Assembly (NCBI RefSeq): GCF_900108185.1
Contig: NZ_FNVA01000002.1
Span: 310,001 to 374,000 of the forward strand
DNA: 64,000 bases
Source: Bryocella elongata
GTDB lineage: Bacteria; Acidobacteriota; Terriglobia; Terriglobales; Acidobacteriaceae
Reading direction: 5' to 3'
Numbering within the stretch: the first letter of the stretch is position 1; every line of letters begins with the position of its first letter. The translations under genes were made by a program, and so were the position numbers. This document shows positions 7,944 through 18,085 of this stretch, piece by piece. The notes below the pieces were generated by a model that saw only the letters and a list, made by a program, of their open reading frames with translations, had not been told where the DNA came from and searched no databases.

Positions 7944-8945
7944 TCAATTTCCCGGCTTCTCCCACACCATGGCTTCAAACCGATGCCATGCCTGAAATCC
8001 GAGGCCTTCGTAGAGCTGTCGTGCGGGTCCATTGGACTCCGTCACCGTGAGCGACAGTGCCGTGTAGCGGCGTCGCAGCAGCACGCTGGCCACCTGCTGC
8101 AGCAGGAAGCGTCCCAGGCCCTTGTGGCGGGCGCCAGGGGCCACGCAGAGCTGCGTGATGTGCCCTGCGTCGTGGTCGACCCGGGAGCTGAGCACCATCG
8201 CCTCAATCCGCGGGATGCCATTCGCCGAAGCCGCATCCAGCAGCAGCCACGAATTGTCCGCATCGAAGACCCCGCAGCCGGGGAAGCGGATGATGTTGTG
8301 CAGGAAGCGCTCTGCGCCATGCAGCGTGCGGTACTGGTCGTTGATGCTGGCGTCGGTATGGCCTTCATAGCAGCGATGAATCAGCTGAGCTGCCTGCGTG
8401 GTGAAGCTCGTTCGCCAGGGCTCGAGATAGATTCCCGCAGGCACCGGAGGCGGCACGAACTGCTTGCCCAGCGGAGACTGCGCGAGATCGCACAGCATGA
8501 AGAGGCGCGGGTGGGCCTGGAATCCTCGCGAGAGAAACGGCGTGTGCAGCGACCCGGCGGGAAACATCAACAGCTGAGACTCGATGCGGTCGACGGCTGG
8601 CGTCGCTTCGAGGATCTCGATCAGGTGCATCAGCATGTTGTCGCAGATGGGGTTGATCTGCGATCCGGTCTCGGTAAAAGCGTACACGTCGCCGATGACA
8701 GCCTTTGCTGCCTCGTAGACCGCGAAGGCGTAGCCGATGACCCGCTTCGAGGAGTACGCCACCACGCCTGGCAGAATCCGGCTATCGAGGTACTCAAGCA
8801 GCAGGTCGGTCGACTGGGTGTAGTTCCAGTGCAGCCGCCTCTGCCATTGGGACGCTTCATCGCGCAGGAGGGGGCGAAGCTGCGCCGCCGAAAAGTGGCG
8901 CAGGTCGAGAATCTCCATTTGCGAGCCGGGGGACATGGTACCCAT
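7944..8945 (-). CDS. GNAT-family N-acetyltransferase, probably tandem-domain
   Basis: A 333-residue protein whose last ~150 residues form a clear GNAT domain: HITQLCVAPGARHKGLGRFLLQQV is the acetyl-CoA motif A, and LTVTESNGPARQLYEGLGFQ is motif B. The N-terminal half (from about residue 20, with GVVAYSSKRVIGYAFAVYE) looks like a second, degenerate GNAT fold. The acceptor is unknown. ATG at 8945 gives the longest form; ATG 8936 and 8918 are alternatives with equally weak ribosome sites. Upstream lies a degenerate run of heptamers (8969-8996). It is downstream of the GT39 gene on the same strand. Confidence 0.8.
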   Translation of the reverse strand: MGTMSPGSQMEILDLRHFSAAQLRPLLRDEASQWQRRLHWNYTQSTDLLLEYLDSRILPGVVAYSSKRVIGYAFAVYEAAKAVIGDVYAFTETGSQINPICDNMLMHLIEILEATPAVDRIESQLLMFPAGSLHTPFLSRGFQAHPRLFMLCDLAQSPLGKQFVPPPVPAGIYLEPWRTSFTTQAAQLIHRCYEGHTDASINDQYRTLHGAERFLHNIIRFPGCGVFDADNSWLLLDAASANGIPRIEAMVLSSRVDHDAGHITQLCVAPGARHKGLGRFLLQQVASVLLRRRYTALSLTVTESNGPARQLYEGLGFQAWHRFEAMVWEKPGN

Positions 8946-9027
8946 CGACTCTACAGGTTACGGACCGGATTGGCGATTGCCGATCGGCGGTTGGGGCTGT
9001 TACCGCGCGAGCGCTGCTATGGGCTGG

Positions 9028-10809
9028 CTACAGAGGAGCTGCTGCGGACGTCGCGGCTGCAGCGCTCACCTTGTACACGTTCAGTCCCTGAGGACCATAG
9101 GTAAACAGCTTCTGGTACGGACGGCCCTGCAGATAGTGGTCGATCTGGCTGGATTGCCGAATGGGCACGACCAGGATGTGTTCGCCTGCCGGGACCTCGC
9201 CACTGTAGTTCAGGATGCTCTGGTTCCGGTAAAACGCCAGGCCATAGACCATGTCGCGACGGACATCGAGGACGGCGACGGTCTGCTCGTGGGGGGTGAG
9301 CCCTGCGATCTCTTCGGCGAGAGGTCGCGCGGAGTAGTTCTCGTCGATCGTGCGGCCGTTGAGTCCCAGCAGGAACCACAGCAGGCAGCAGAGGGGAATC
9401 AGCGTGGCCAGGCGAAGCTTAGCGGGGCCACCGCGCCGCACCAGCACGATCACCAGGGCGGAAGCCAACACACCGCATACGGCGGCCTGGATAAAGAAGC
9501 GCGGCGCCGGCACGATCTTCTCGTACACCATGTACTGCGGGCAGAGCAGCAGCACGAAGGTCAGCACCCCGGTCAGGATCGCATGCGAGTTGAGCAGCCA
9601 CTTCGGCATACCCGTGCGGCGGATGCGGTAGAGGTAATCGCCTGTGAGGATGGCCAGCGGCGGTATCGAGGGAAGGATGTAGCCCGGCAGCTTGGATCCC
9701 GCAAAAGAGAAGAAGAGGACCGGGAAGAGCGCCCACAGCACAAGGAACTCGGGGAAGGCATCACCTGCGCGAATGTGGCCCAGGTAGCGCTGCGGCTTGT
9801 GGCGCGACCGCCACTCCGCCAGCGAAATCTCGAGGCCATCCACCAGCGCCCGCAGGCCGACGGCCGTCCAGGGCATCAGTCCCAGCACCAGGACGATCAG
9901 GTAGTAGTACCAGGGTTGGTGATGCTGGTAGAGATTCGTGGTGTACCGCTCGATGTTGTGTTCCCAGAAGAACTCACGAACGAAGCTCGGATTGCGCCGC
10001 TGCACCGCGATGTACCAGGGCAACACCATCAGGAGGTACAGGAGGATGCCTGGGATCCAGATCGTTCGCTTGAGCGCGCTCCATTCCTTGCGCAGTCCCA
10101 GGAACAGGCACAGGATGCTCAGGATCATGAACGGAGCGACGGGGCCCTTCGCGAGCGTCGCCGCCGCGCCAAAAAAGTAGAGATCGAAGAGCCAGAACTT
10201 CTTGCCGGTCTCGTACCACGCATACCAGCCGAGCATGCCGGCACATAAGGGCGCTGCCAGCTGCATGTCCGTCGACGCCCCACGCGCGAATGCCACCATA
10301 CCGACGCTGCTCACCATGATCAGCGCGGCGTCGAGGTGCCCGCCAGGACGGAATCGTCGCAGGTGCAGAAATGCCAGCAGGATGAGCACTGCCGTGGCGG
10401 TCGTGGACGGCAACCGGGCCGACCAGTCCGACACGCCGAACTCCTTGAAGAAGCCCATCGCGCGCCAGTAGTACAGGGCCGGCTTCTCGAGCCACGGTTT
10501 GCCGTAGAGGATCGGCGTAATCGTGCCGCCCACCAGGCACTCGTACGAGGCGTGGATCGCGCTCGGAGACAGGTTGTGCGGCGTGATCTTGGCGTGGACT
10601 TCGTGGCAGTCGATGGAGTGCTGCTCCAGCATCTCCCGTGCGATCTGCGCATAGCGGGGTTCGTCTGCCCCCACCAGGCCGACGCGATCGCCGCCAAACC
10701 AGGGGATCAGCCCGAACAGCAGGAAGTAGCCGCCCACCACCACCAGTACGAGGAATTCCCAGCCGGAGCGCCCAAGCTCGGTGGCCATCATGGAGCGAAG
10801 TCGGGCCAT
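9028..10809 (-). CDS. GT39/ArnT-like membrane glycosyltransferase
   Basis: About 593 residues. After a first membrane helix (EFLVLVVVGGYFLLFGL) comes GADEPRYAQIAREML, the acidic first loop typical of GT-C enzymes such as ArnT and protein mannosyltransferases. About ten more membrane helices follow, then a C-terminal periplasmic domain of about 130 residues. These enzymes move a sugar from a polyprenyl-phosphate carrier to lipid A or protein on the periplasmic side; the acceptor here is unknown. The frame is open to 10905, but that start would lie in the hairpin at 10890-10929, so ATG 10809 is preferred; 10791 and 10788 are also possible. Confidence 0.85.
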   Translation of the reverse strand: MARLRSMMATELGRSGWEFLVLVVVGGYFLLFGLIPWFGGDRVGLVGADEPRYAQIAREMLEQHSIDCHEVHAKITPHNLSPSAIHASYECLVGGTITPILYGKPWLEKPALYYWRAMGFFKEFGVSDWSARLPSTTATAVLILLAFLHLRRFRPGGHLDAALIMVSSVGMVAFARGASTDMQLAAPLCAGMLGWYAWYETGKKFWLFDLYFFGAAATLAKGPVAPFMILSILCLFLGLRKEWSALKRTIWIPGILLYLLMVLPWYIAVQRRNPSFVREFFWEHNIERYTTNLYQHHQPWYYYLIVLVLGLMPWTAVGLRALVDGLEISLAEWRSRHKPQRYLGHIRAGDAFPEFLVLWALFPVLFFSFAGSKLPGYILPSIPPLAILTGDYLYRIRRTGMPKWLLNSHAILTGVLTFVLLLCPQYMVYEKIVPAPRFFIQAAVCGVLASALVIVLVRRGGPAKLRLATLIPLCCLLWFLLGLNGRTIDENYSARPLAEEIAGLTPHEQTVAVLDVRRDMVYGLAFYRNQSILNYSGEVPAGEHILVVPIRQSSQIDHYLQGRPYQKLFTYGPQGLNVYKVSAAAATSAAAPL

Positions 10810-10889
10810 GGGACGCGCACTCGCTGCTGAGACGTCGGCGGGTTGGGAGGGGGCGTTCAAATGGGCCGGATAGGGTAGGGACAGGCGAA

Positions 10890-10929
10890 CGTTGACCCAC
10901 GACACGAGTTTCAGCGTCGTGGGTCAACG
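10890..10929 (-). terminator. Long hairpin between nrnA and the GT39 gene
   Basis: A 14-bp perfect stem (CGTTGACCCACGAC with GTCGTGGGTCAACG) and a 12-base loop lie 22 bp after the nrnA stop. There is no clear T-run, but it is well placed to end the rbfA-nrnA transcript. Confidence 0.6.
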
Positions 10930-10950
10930 GTCCCAGAAACAGAATCGAGC

Positions 10951-11955
10951 TTAGGCTAACAGAGTTGAGCGCACAGAGGGGCAGGCCGCCTGAAGTGCGG
11001 CCACGATGCGGGCGGTAGCCCTGTCGGCCGGACCTTCCAGGGTGCAACCGCTGGCATTGCGGTGGCCCCCGCCTCCCAGCTCCTCCGCTACCCGGGCCAC
11101 ATCGATCTCGCCCTTGCTGCGAAGGCTCAGCCGGTAATGACGATCGTTGTCCGGCAGAGCGACCTCGCGGAGGAACGCTGCGGCGCGAACCCCAGCGATG
11201 CCAATCAGGTAGTTCACCACGCCTTCGCAGTCTTCCACCTGGGCGCCGGCCTGGCGCATCTCGTCCTCGGTGACCAGCGTCCAGGCCACCTCGCCGTCGA
11301 TCTGCATGTTCGAGAGCGCGGAGCCCAGCAGCCGGATCTTGCCGACAGAGTTCGAATGATAGACCTGCTGGGCGATCCCGTTGGGATCGGCGCCACACTG
11401 GATCAGGTGCTCCGCGAGGGAGAACGTCGATGCCATGGTGCCTGCATGGGTAAACGCCGCGGTATCGGTCAGCACCGCAGTGTAGAGGCATGTGGCCATC
11501 GCGCAGGTGATGGGAATACCCATCGCCAGGGTCAGGTCGTAGATCATCGCGGCAACCGCGCAGGCCTTCATGTCGATCCAGTTGAAGTCCGCATAGTCGC
11601 GGCCGCTCTGGTGATGGTCGATGTTGACGACCATTCCCGGTCTCATCGCGGCAAAGCTGCGTGGATCAAATCCGGTGCGTTCCACCGAGTCGCACTCGAG
11701 AATCACGGCAACTTCAGGCGCAGCCGAGGGCAGAGCGTGAACGATGCGCTCCACTCCAGGTAGCGTGAGATATGTGTTGGGAATGGCGTCGGCGAAGGCG
11801 ACTACCGAATGCTTTCCAAGCGCGTCAAGCAGATGCATCACTGCCAGGGAGGTACCGATGGCGTCGCCATCGGGCCGGGCGTGAGACGTAATGAAGAAGC
11901 TCTGATGGCGCGCAATGATCCTTTGCAGCTCGGCGATGGCGGATTCATTGGTCAT
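10951..11955 (-). CDS. nrnA: DHH-family oligoribonuclease / pAp phosphatase NrnA
   Basis: A 334-residue DHH/DHHA1 phosphoesterase that would degrade short RNA oligomers and 3'-phosphoadenosine 5'-phosphate. Motifs seen: ITSHARPDGDAIGTSLA (motif I), ECDSVERTGF (motif II), VNIDHHQSGRDYADFNW (DHH), TDTAAFTHA, and near the C-terminus ELGGGGHRNASGCTL (DHHA1 substrate site). ATG at 11955 begins the family sequence. It lies 22 bp after rbfA on the same strand, the order seen around infB-rbfA in many bacteria, and so is probably co-transcribed with it. Confidence 0.92.
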   Translation of the reverse strand: MTNESAIAELQRIIARHQSFFITSHARPDGDAIGTSLAVMHLLDALGKHSVVAFADAIPNTYLTLPGVERIVHALPSAAPEVAVILECDSVERTGFDPRSFAAMRPGMVVNIDHHQSGRDYADFNWIDMKACAVAAMIYDLTLAMGIPITCAMATCLYTAVLTDTAAFTHAGTMASTFSLAEHLIQCGADPNGIAQQVYHSNSVGKIRLLGSALSNMQIDGEVAWTLVTEDEMRQAGAQVEDCEGVVNYLIGIAGVRAAAFLREVALPDNDRHYRLSLRSKGEIDVARVAEELGGGGHRNASGCTLEGPADRATARIVAALQAACPSVRSTLLA

Positions 11956-11977
11956 GTGGGGTCTTCGAAGCAGGGCG

Positions 11978-12424
11978 TTACTTGGCCTTTGGAGTTGGGT
12001 CGCTGGTTGGGGTTGAGTCGCCTTTCGGAGCGGCCTTTTTAGCAGCCTTCCGGACGATCTTCTTACGGCGTTTTTCGATATTCTCGAAGACCTGGTCCAG
12101 ACGGGCCCCGATCTTCTCCGAGCGGTCGATGGCAAAGCTGATCTCGGGAACATGGCGAACGCCCATGCGGTCGCGGATCTCCGTGCGGATGTAAGCGCGC
12201 GCGGCCATCAGGCCCTCGAGCGTGGAATCTTCCTCGTCCTCGTCACCATGGACGGCCACCAGCACCCGGCAGCTCTTGCCTCCGGGGGCGAGGATGACCT
12301 CCGTGACATGGCAGGATGCAATCCGGGGATCCGACAGCTCACCCTCGAGCATGGCGGTAATCTCTTCCCCGAAGGTGCTGGCCACTCGGCCGCGGTGATA
12401 ATCTCTTGCGCGTTGAACAGGCAT
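11978..12424 (-). CDS. rbfA: Ribosome-binding factor A
   Basis: About 148 residues. RbfA binds the 30S subunit and helps 16S rRNA 5'-end maturation, especially in the cold. Family features include MPVQRARDYHRGRVASTFGEEI at the start, LSDPRIASCHVTEVILAPGGKSCRVLVAV and IRTEIRDRMGVRHVPEISFAID, with a Lys-rich tail from about residue 115. ATG at 12424 is chosen over an upstream in-frame start at 12445. Neighbours ylxP-like DUF503 upstream and nrnA downstream support the call. Confidence 0.93.
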   Translation of the reverse strand: MPVQRARDYHRGRVASTFGEEITAMLEGELSDPRIASCHVTEVILAPGGKSCRVLVAVHGDEDEEDSTLEGLMAARAYIRTEIRDRMGVRHVPEISFAIDRSEKIGARLDQVFENIEKRRKKIVRKAAKKAAPKGDSTPTSDPTPKAK

Positions 12425-12578
12425 ATAGACAGTGCAGGATAGCACTTGCCAGGCGGCGGGGGACTTGCTGCTTTTGGGTCAGGTACCGTTATCGTCGGGT
12501 ACCGCAGCGTACCAAAACGGAGTTAACGTCGCGTTTTGCACACGGGATCGACAGCGTAACGGCTTGTCGCAACGCGGA

Positions 12579-12887
12579 TTAGCCCTCCGGGAGCTCGACG
12601 TCCGCTTCGATGAAGCTGTCCACGATCTCGCAACCCAGCCCGTTGGCGATCCGCCGCGCCGCTTCTTCCACCTCACGCAGCTGACCCGCAAGGTAGGCGG
12701 ACGATCCGGAGATTGCCGCCACGCCGATGGTGGCGCGGTTCCAGACCATCGCATCGTCCAGCTCTGCGACCGAGATGTTGAAGCCGTGCCGCAGCTTGTC
12801 CTTGAGCGAACGAACCGCCTGGCGGCGGTCTTTGAGCGACTGGGCGTGTTCGATGGCGAGTTCCAGCGTGAGCGAAGCGATGGGCAT
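12579..12887 (-). CDS. DUF503 family protein (YlxP-like)
   Basis: A 102-residue protein of the DUF503/YlxP family, usually found beside infB and rbfA and thought to act in ribosome assembly. Family features: MPIASLTLELAIEHAQSLKDRRQAVRSLKDKLRHGFNISVAELD. The start fits the family exactly. It is 154 bp upstream of rbfA on the same strand; that spacer shows no gene. Its start is 49 bp from the divergent receptor gene, so the two promoters must overlap. Confidence 0.88.
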   Translation of the reverse strand: MPIASLTLELAIEHAQSLKDRRQAVRSLKDKLRHGFNISVAELDDAMVWNRATIGVAAISGSSAYLAGQLREVEEAARRIANGLGCEIVDSFIEADVELPEG

Positions 12888-12936
12888 GGGGCGTGCCGCC
12901 ACTGGCGGACAGTATCCTGTAGGGCGGGTATAGACA

Positions 12937-14784
<1,848 letters not shown>

Positions 14785-14852
14785 GTGTCACTCCGGTGAT
14801 ATACCCGTTCTTGTTCCCCTCAGTACAAGCCTCAAAGCAGGAGGAAGAGACG

Positions 14853-16664
14853 ATGGCAGGTTCGCGGCGCGAGTTTCTGACCAAGGGCAGCATGGGAATC
14901 CTGGCTGCCGCTGTGGCGGTAGCTGGAACAGATGAGGCTGCGGCGCAGGTTTCGCAGACGCCGACTCCCGGCCAGCCTCCCGTTCCAAACAGTGCGCAGC
15001 CGGTCGGGCCCGCCGTTTCCGGCGCCACCTTCGCTGAGGCGGAGAAGCTGCAGCAGATCAGCTTTTCTCCCGCACAGTTAGAGGAGGCAGCTGCCGCGTG
15101 GCCGGTCGGCGTGGCGCCGATGATGGAGCGGCGCGTTGGGCCGCGCAAGGTTGTGCTGGGCGATGCGGATGCCCCAGCCACCATTTGGCGGCCGCAACTC
15201 GCGGCCGGAGAGCACCATCCAGAGCCCGTGCGGGAGCCGACACCCGTGCCCGTGAAGATGCTGCCAAAGCTCCCGGTTGCTGACGACGACATTGCCTTCG
15301 CCCCGGTGTGGCAGCTCTCTGGTTGGATTCGCACGAAGCAGATCACCTCCGAACGACTTACGCGGATTTATCTCGCAAGGCTCAAACGGTTCGATCCGCA
15401 GCTCAAGTGCGTCATCACGTTGTGCGAAGAGCATGCTTTGGAACAGGCTCGTGCGGCCGACGCCGAGATCGCAGCCGGGCACTATCGCGGCCCGTTGCAT
15501 GGCATCCCGTGGGGCGCGAAGGACCTGCTCGATACGAAGGGGATTCGTACCACCTGGGGCGCGGAGTTCCTTCGCGACCGCGTGCCTGCCGAGGACGCCG
15601 CCGTTACTCGCATGCTGAATTACGCCGGTGCTGTGCTGGTTGCCAAACTCTCGCTGGGTGCGTTGGCGCTGAATGACATCTGGTTCGGCGGCCAGACGAA
15701 GAACCCGTGGAATCTGGACGAAGGGGCATCGGGCTCAAGTGCAGGTCCCGGAGCGGCTGTGGCTGCGGGGCTGGTTGGCTTTGCGATCGGCAGCGAGACG
15801 CAGGGGTCCATCATTTCGCCTAGCATGCGTTGTGGGGTCACGGGGCTGCGGCCCACCTTCGGTCGCGTGCCACGCACGGGAGCGATGACGCTGAGCTGGA
15901 GCTGCGACAAGCTTGGTCCCATGGCTCGCAGCGTCGATGACACGCTGACTGTGCTGCGGGCCATCACCACGACCGACAATCGGGACTTTGGCAATGTGCC
16001 CTTGCCGGTCGAGTTGCCACATGCCAGGCCGCTGCCCCTCACGCGAGTCGGCTACGTGGAGAAGTGGATGGCCGAGGCTACCGATGTCGATCGCCATGCG
16101 CTTGAGGTGCTGAAGAAGCTCGGCGTGCAGACGGTGCCGGTCACGCTGCCCGATCTGCCCTACGATTCGCTCAACGTCATCCTGCTGGCGGAGGCGGGAG
16201 CCGCCTTTGAGGCGGAGACGCTGGATGGCCGCGTCGAACAATTGAAGATGCAGACGCCGGATGCTTGGCCCAATACGTTCCGGCAGGCACGCTTTCTCAG
16301 CGCGGTGGATCTTGTCCAGGCCGATCGTTTGCGCCGCCGGGTCGCGGTGGAGATGGGCAACCTGTTCATGAAGTTCGATGTGCTTCTCGTCCCGAGCCTT
16401 CGCGATGAGCCGATGGTGATCTTCAATTTCACCGGGCACCCGAGTCTCACGCTGCGGGCGGGCTTCGTCGAGGTCACCGAAGAGCGGAGCGACTGGATGC
16501 CGGATCCGGCGCATCCGCTCAAGAAGTTTTCTCCGCCGCGCCGCGTGCCGCATGGCATCACACTTGTCGGGCCGCTCTTCGGCGAAGAAGTACTGGGGCA
16601 GATCGGCGCCGAGCTGGAACATGAGCTGGATGTAGCGGCTGAGCGGCCGAAGGGCTTTCAGTAA
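14853..16664 (+). CDS. Tat-exported amidase (amidase signature family)
   Basis: A 603-residue protein with a twin-arginine signal (SRREFLTKGS followed by GILAAAVAVAG), a Pro-rich linker, and an amidase-signature domain from about residue 145. The Ser-cisSer-Lys triad reads K223 (WGAKDLLDTKG), S295 (GASGSSAGPG) and S319 (SETQGSIISPS); the spacing of 72 and 24 residues fits the family. It would hydrolyse a carboxamide in the periplasm; the substrate is unknown. ATG 14853 has a strong AGGAGGA ribosome site. The frame is open further upstream only through the receptor gene. Confidence 0.9.
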   Translation: MAGSRREFLTKGSMGILAAAVAVAGTDEAAAQVSQTPTPGQPPVPNSAQPVGPAVSGATFAEAEKLQQISFSPAQLEEAAAAWPVGVAPMMERRVGPRKVVLGDADAPATIWRPQLAAGEHHPEPVREPTPVPVKMLPKLPVADDDIAFAPVWQLSGWIRTKQITSERLTRIYLARLKRFDPQLKCVITLCEEHALEQARAADAEIAAGHYRGPLHGIPWGAKDLLDTKGIRTTWGAEFLRDRVPAEDAAVTRMLNYAGAVLVAKLSLGALALNDIWFGGQTKNPWNLDEGASGSSAGPGAAVAAGLVGFAIGSETQGSIISPSMRCGVTGLRPTFGRVPRTGAMTLSWSCDKLGPMARSVDDTLTVLRAITTTDNRDFGNVPLPVELPHARPLPLTRVGYVEKWMAEATDVDRHALEVLKKLGVQTVPVTLPDLPYDSLNVILLAEAGAAFEAETLDGRVEQLKMQTPDAWPNTFRQARFLSAVDLVQADRLRRRVAVEMGNLFMKFDVLLVPSLRDEPMVIFNFTGHPSLTLRAGFVEVTEERSDWMPDPAHPLKKFSPPRRVPHGITLVGPLFGEEVLGQIGAELEHELDVAAERPKGFQ

Positions 16665-16758
16665 CCGTGTTCCGCGCCTCGGACCTGGCTCAGCGTGGCA
16701 GCTGAAAACGTTGTCTAATGACTCTGGTTCCTCGAAACACATTCAGTGAGGGTTGTGC

Positions 16759-18027
16759 ATGCGTGCAGTGATGTTGCTTGGTCTTGGCCTGGGTGTCGCT
16801 GTTGCAGGTAGCTCCATGTGTGCCCAGATCGCCCCACCGACGGCCCCCGGCCAGCGCACCTGCCCGGTCGAGAAGTACGCGAAGACCGTCGGCGACGGAG
16901 AGCATCTCGACACAGTAGCCATCCAGAAGGCCATCGACGACTGCGCAGCCAAGGGCGGCGGCGTGGTGGAGTTGCACGGCGCGCCCCTGTTCGTCAGCGG
17001 CCCGCTGGAGCTGAAGAGCCACATCACGCTGGAGATCGCCGAAGGCACCACGCTGGCCGGCAGCGAGAACCACGCGGACTACCCGGAAGCCGAGCTGCTT
17101 CACGAGCCCTCACTTCGCGGCCTGCTATGGGCGAAGGATGCCGAAGATATTGCCATCCGTGGCGGCGGTATCATCGACGGCCGTGGCCAGAGCTGGTGGC
17201 TTCATCCGCAGACTCCGCGCCCGCGCATGATCTTTTTCGACCACGTGAAGGGGCTCACGATGGAGAACATCACCGTCGAGAACTCGCCCATGTGGCAGAT
17301 CACTGCCTACGAGAGCGAAAACCTGACCTTCCGCAACATGAAGATCCTCGCGCCTCTGCCTGCGGGCCACAACACGGACGGCATCGATCCCTTCAGCTCG
17401 AAGCACATCCTGATCGACCACGTCTTCATCGACACGGGTGACGACAACGTGGCGATTAAGAGCGGCCAGCCCGGCTCGGCGGGACCCAACGATCCCACGG
17501 TCGACGTAACCATCACCGACTGCACGTTCCTGCATGGCCACGGTCTCTCCATCGGCAGCGAGATCGCTGGTGGCGTGCAGCATGTCCGCGCGGAGCGCAT
17601 CACGTTCAGCGGCACCACGCAGGGCATCCGCATCAAGAGCGGACGCGACCGCGGCGACGACATCGGCGACTTCATCTACTCTGACATCACGATGGAGAAC
17701 GTCGGCACGGCCGTGCAGGTGACCGACTACTACGGCGGCCCCAAGGGCGGCGCAGCCGTCGTGGAGACGGCACCGGTCACACGCCTCACGCCGCACATCC
17801 ACGACGTCACGATCCGCAATCTGAAGGTGACCTCCGCGAAGAACGGCCTCGAGGTCGAAGGTCTTCCGGAGGCTCCCATCAAGGGGCTAACATTCGACAA
17901 CGTGACGATCACAGCGCAGAAGGCGGGTCGCGTGGCCTACGCCGACATCTCCGCGAAGGACCTGACGGTGACGGGCGCGGACGGCCAGCCGCTCACGATC
18001 GGCAAGGATGTCACAGGAATCAAATAG
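16759..18027 (+). CDS. Glycoside hydrolase family 28 (polygalacturonase-like), secreted
   Basis: About 422 residues with a signal peptide and a right-handed beta-helix. All GH28 catalytic motifs are present: NTDG (205-208), GDDN (DD at 228-229), GHG with H261, and RIK (291-293). It would cut alpha-1,4-galacturonan or a related plant polymer outside the cytoplasm. ATG 16759 has GAGGG upstream; a TTG at 16753 is less likely. It follows the amidase after 94 bp and ends 9 bp before an inverted pair of heptamer arrays that can form a hairpin with the convergent gene. Confidence 0.92.
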   Translation: MRAVMLLGLGLGVAVAGSSMCAQIAPPTAPGQRTCPVEKYAKTVGDGEHLDTVAIQKAIDDCAAKGGGVVELHGAPLFVSGPLELKSHITLEIAEGTTLAGSENHADYPEAELLHEPSLRGLLWAKDAEDIAIRGGGIIDGRGQSWWLHPQTPRPRMIFFDHVKGLTMENITVENSPMWQITAYESENLTFRNMKILAPLPAGHNTDGIDPFSSKHILIDHVFIDTGDDNVAIKSGQPGSAGPNDPTVDVTITDCTFLHGHGLSIGSEIAGGVQHVRAERITFSGTTQGIRIKSGRDRGDDIGDFIYSDITMENVGTAVQVTDYYGGPKGGAAVVETAPVTRLTPHIHDVTIRNLKVTSAKNGLEVEGLPEAPIKGLTFDNVTITAQKAGRVAYADISAKDLTVTGADGQPLTIGKDVTGIK

Positions 18028-18036
18028 CTGGGCTAA

Positions 18037-18076
18037 ATGCGAGAGACGAGATTCGAGATGCGATCGTCTCTCGCAT
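18037..18076. repeat. Inverted heptamer arrays forming a hairpin between convergent genes
   Basis: Units ATGCGAG, AGACGAG, ATTCGAG and ATGCGAT (18037-18064) are followed by the reverse complement of the first 13 bases (18064-18076), giving a 13-bp stem with a 14-base loop. Each strand therefore reads ATGCGAGAGACGA just after its own gene (GH28 on plus, the flavoprotein on minus), a likely shared bidirectional terminator. Confidence 0.75.
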
Positions 18077-18085
18077 CTTCTTCGC

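Noticed and set aside
8969-8996. A further heptamer array (ATTGGCG, ATTGCCG, ATCGGCG, GTTGGGG) before the GNAT gene
   Set aside because: Only three to four units with several mismatches; kept as a mention in the gene entry but not counted as firm.
8935-10248. A 437-codon open frame on the plus strand over the GNAT and GT39 genes
   Set aside because: It is antisense to two clear genes, has no recognisable domain, and long antisense frames are expected at this GC content.
12888-12936. A cobalamin riboswitch before the BtuB-like receptor
   Set aside because: The gap to the DUF503 gene is only 49 bp and has no B12-box-like sequence.
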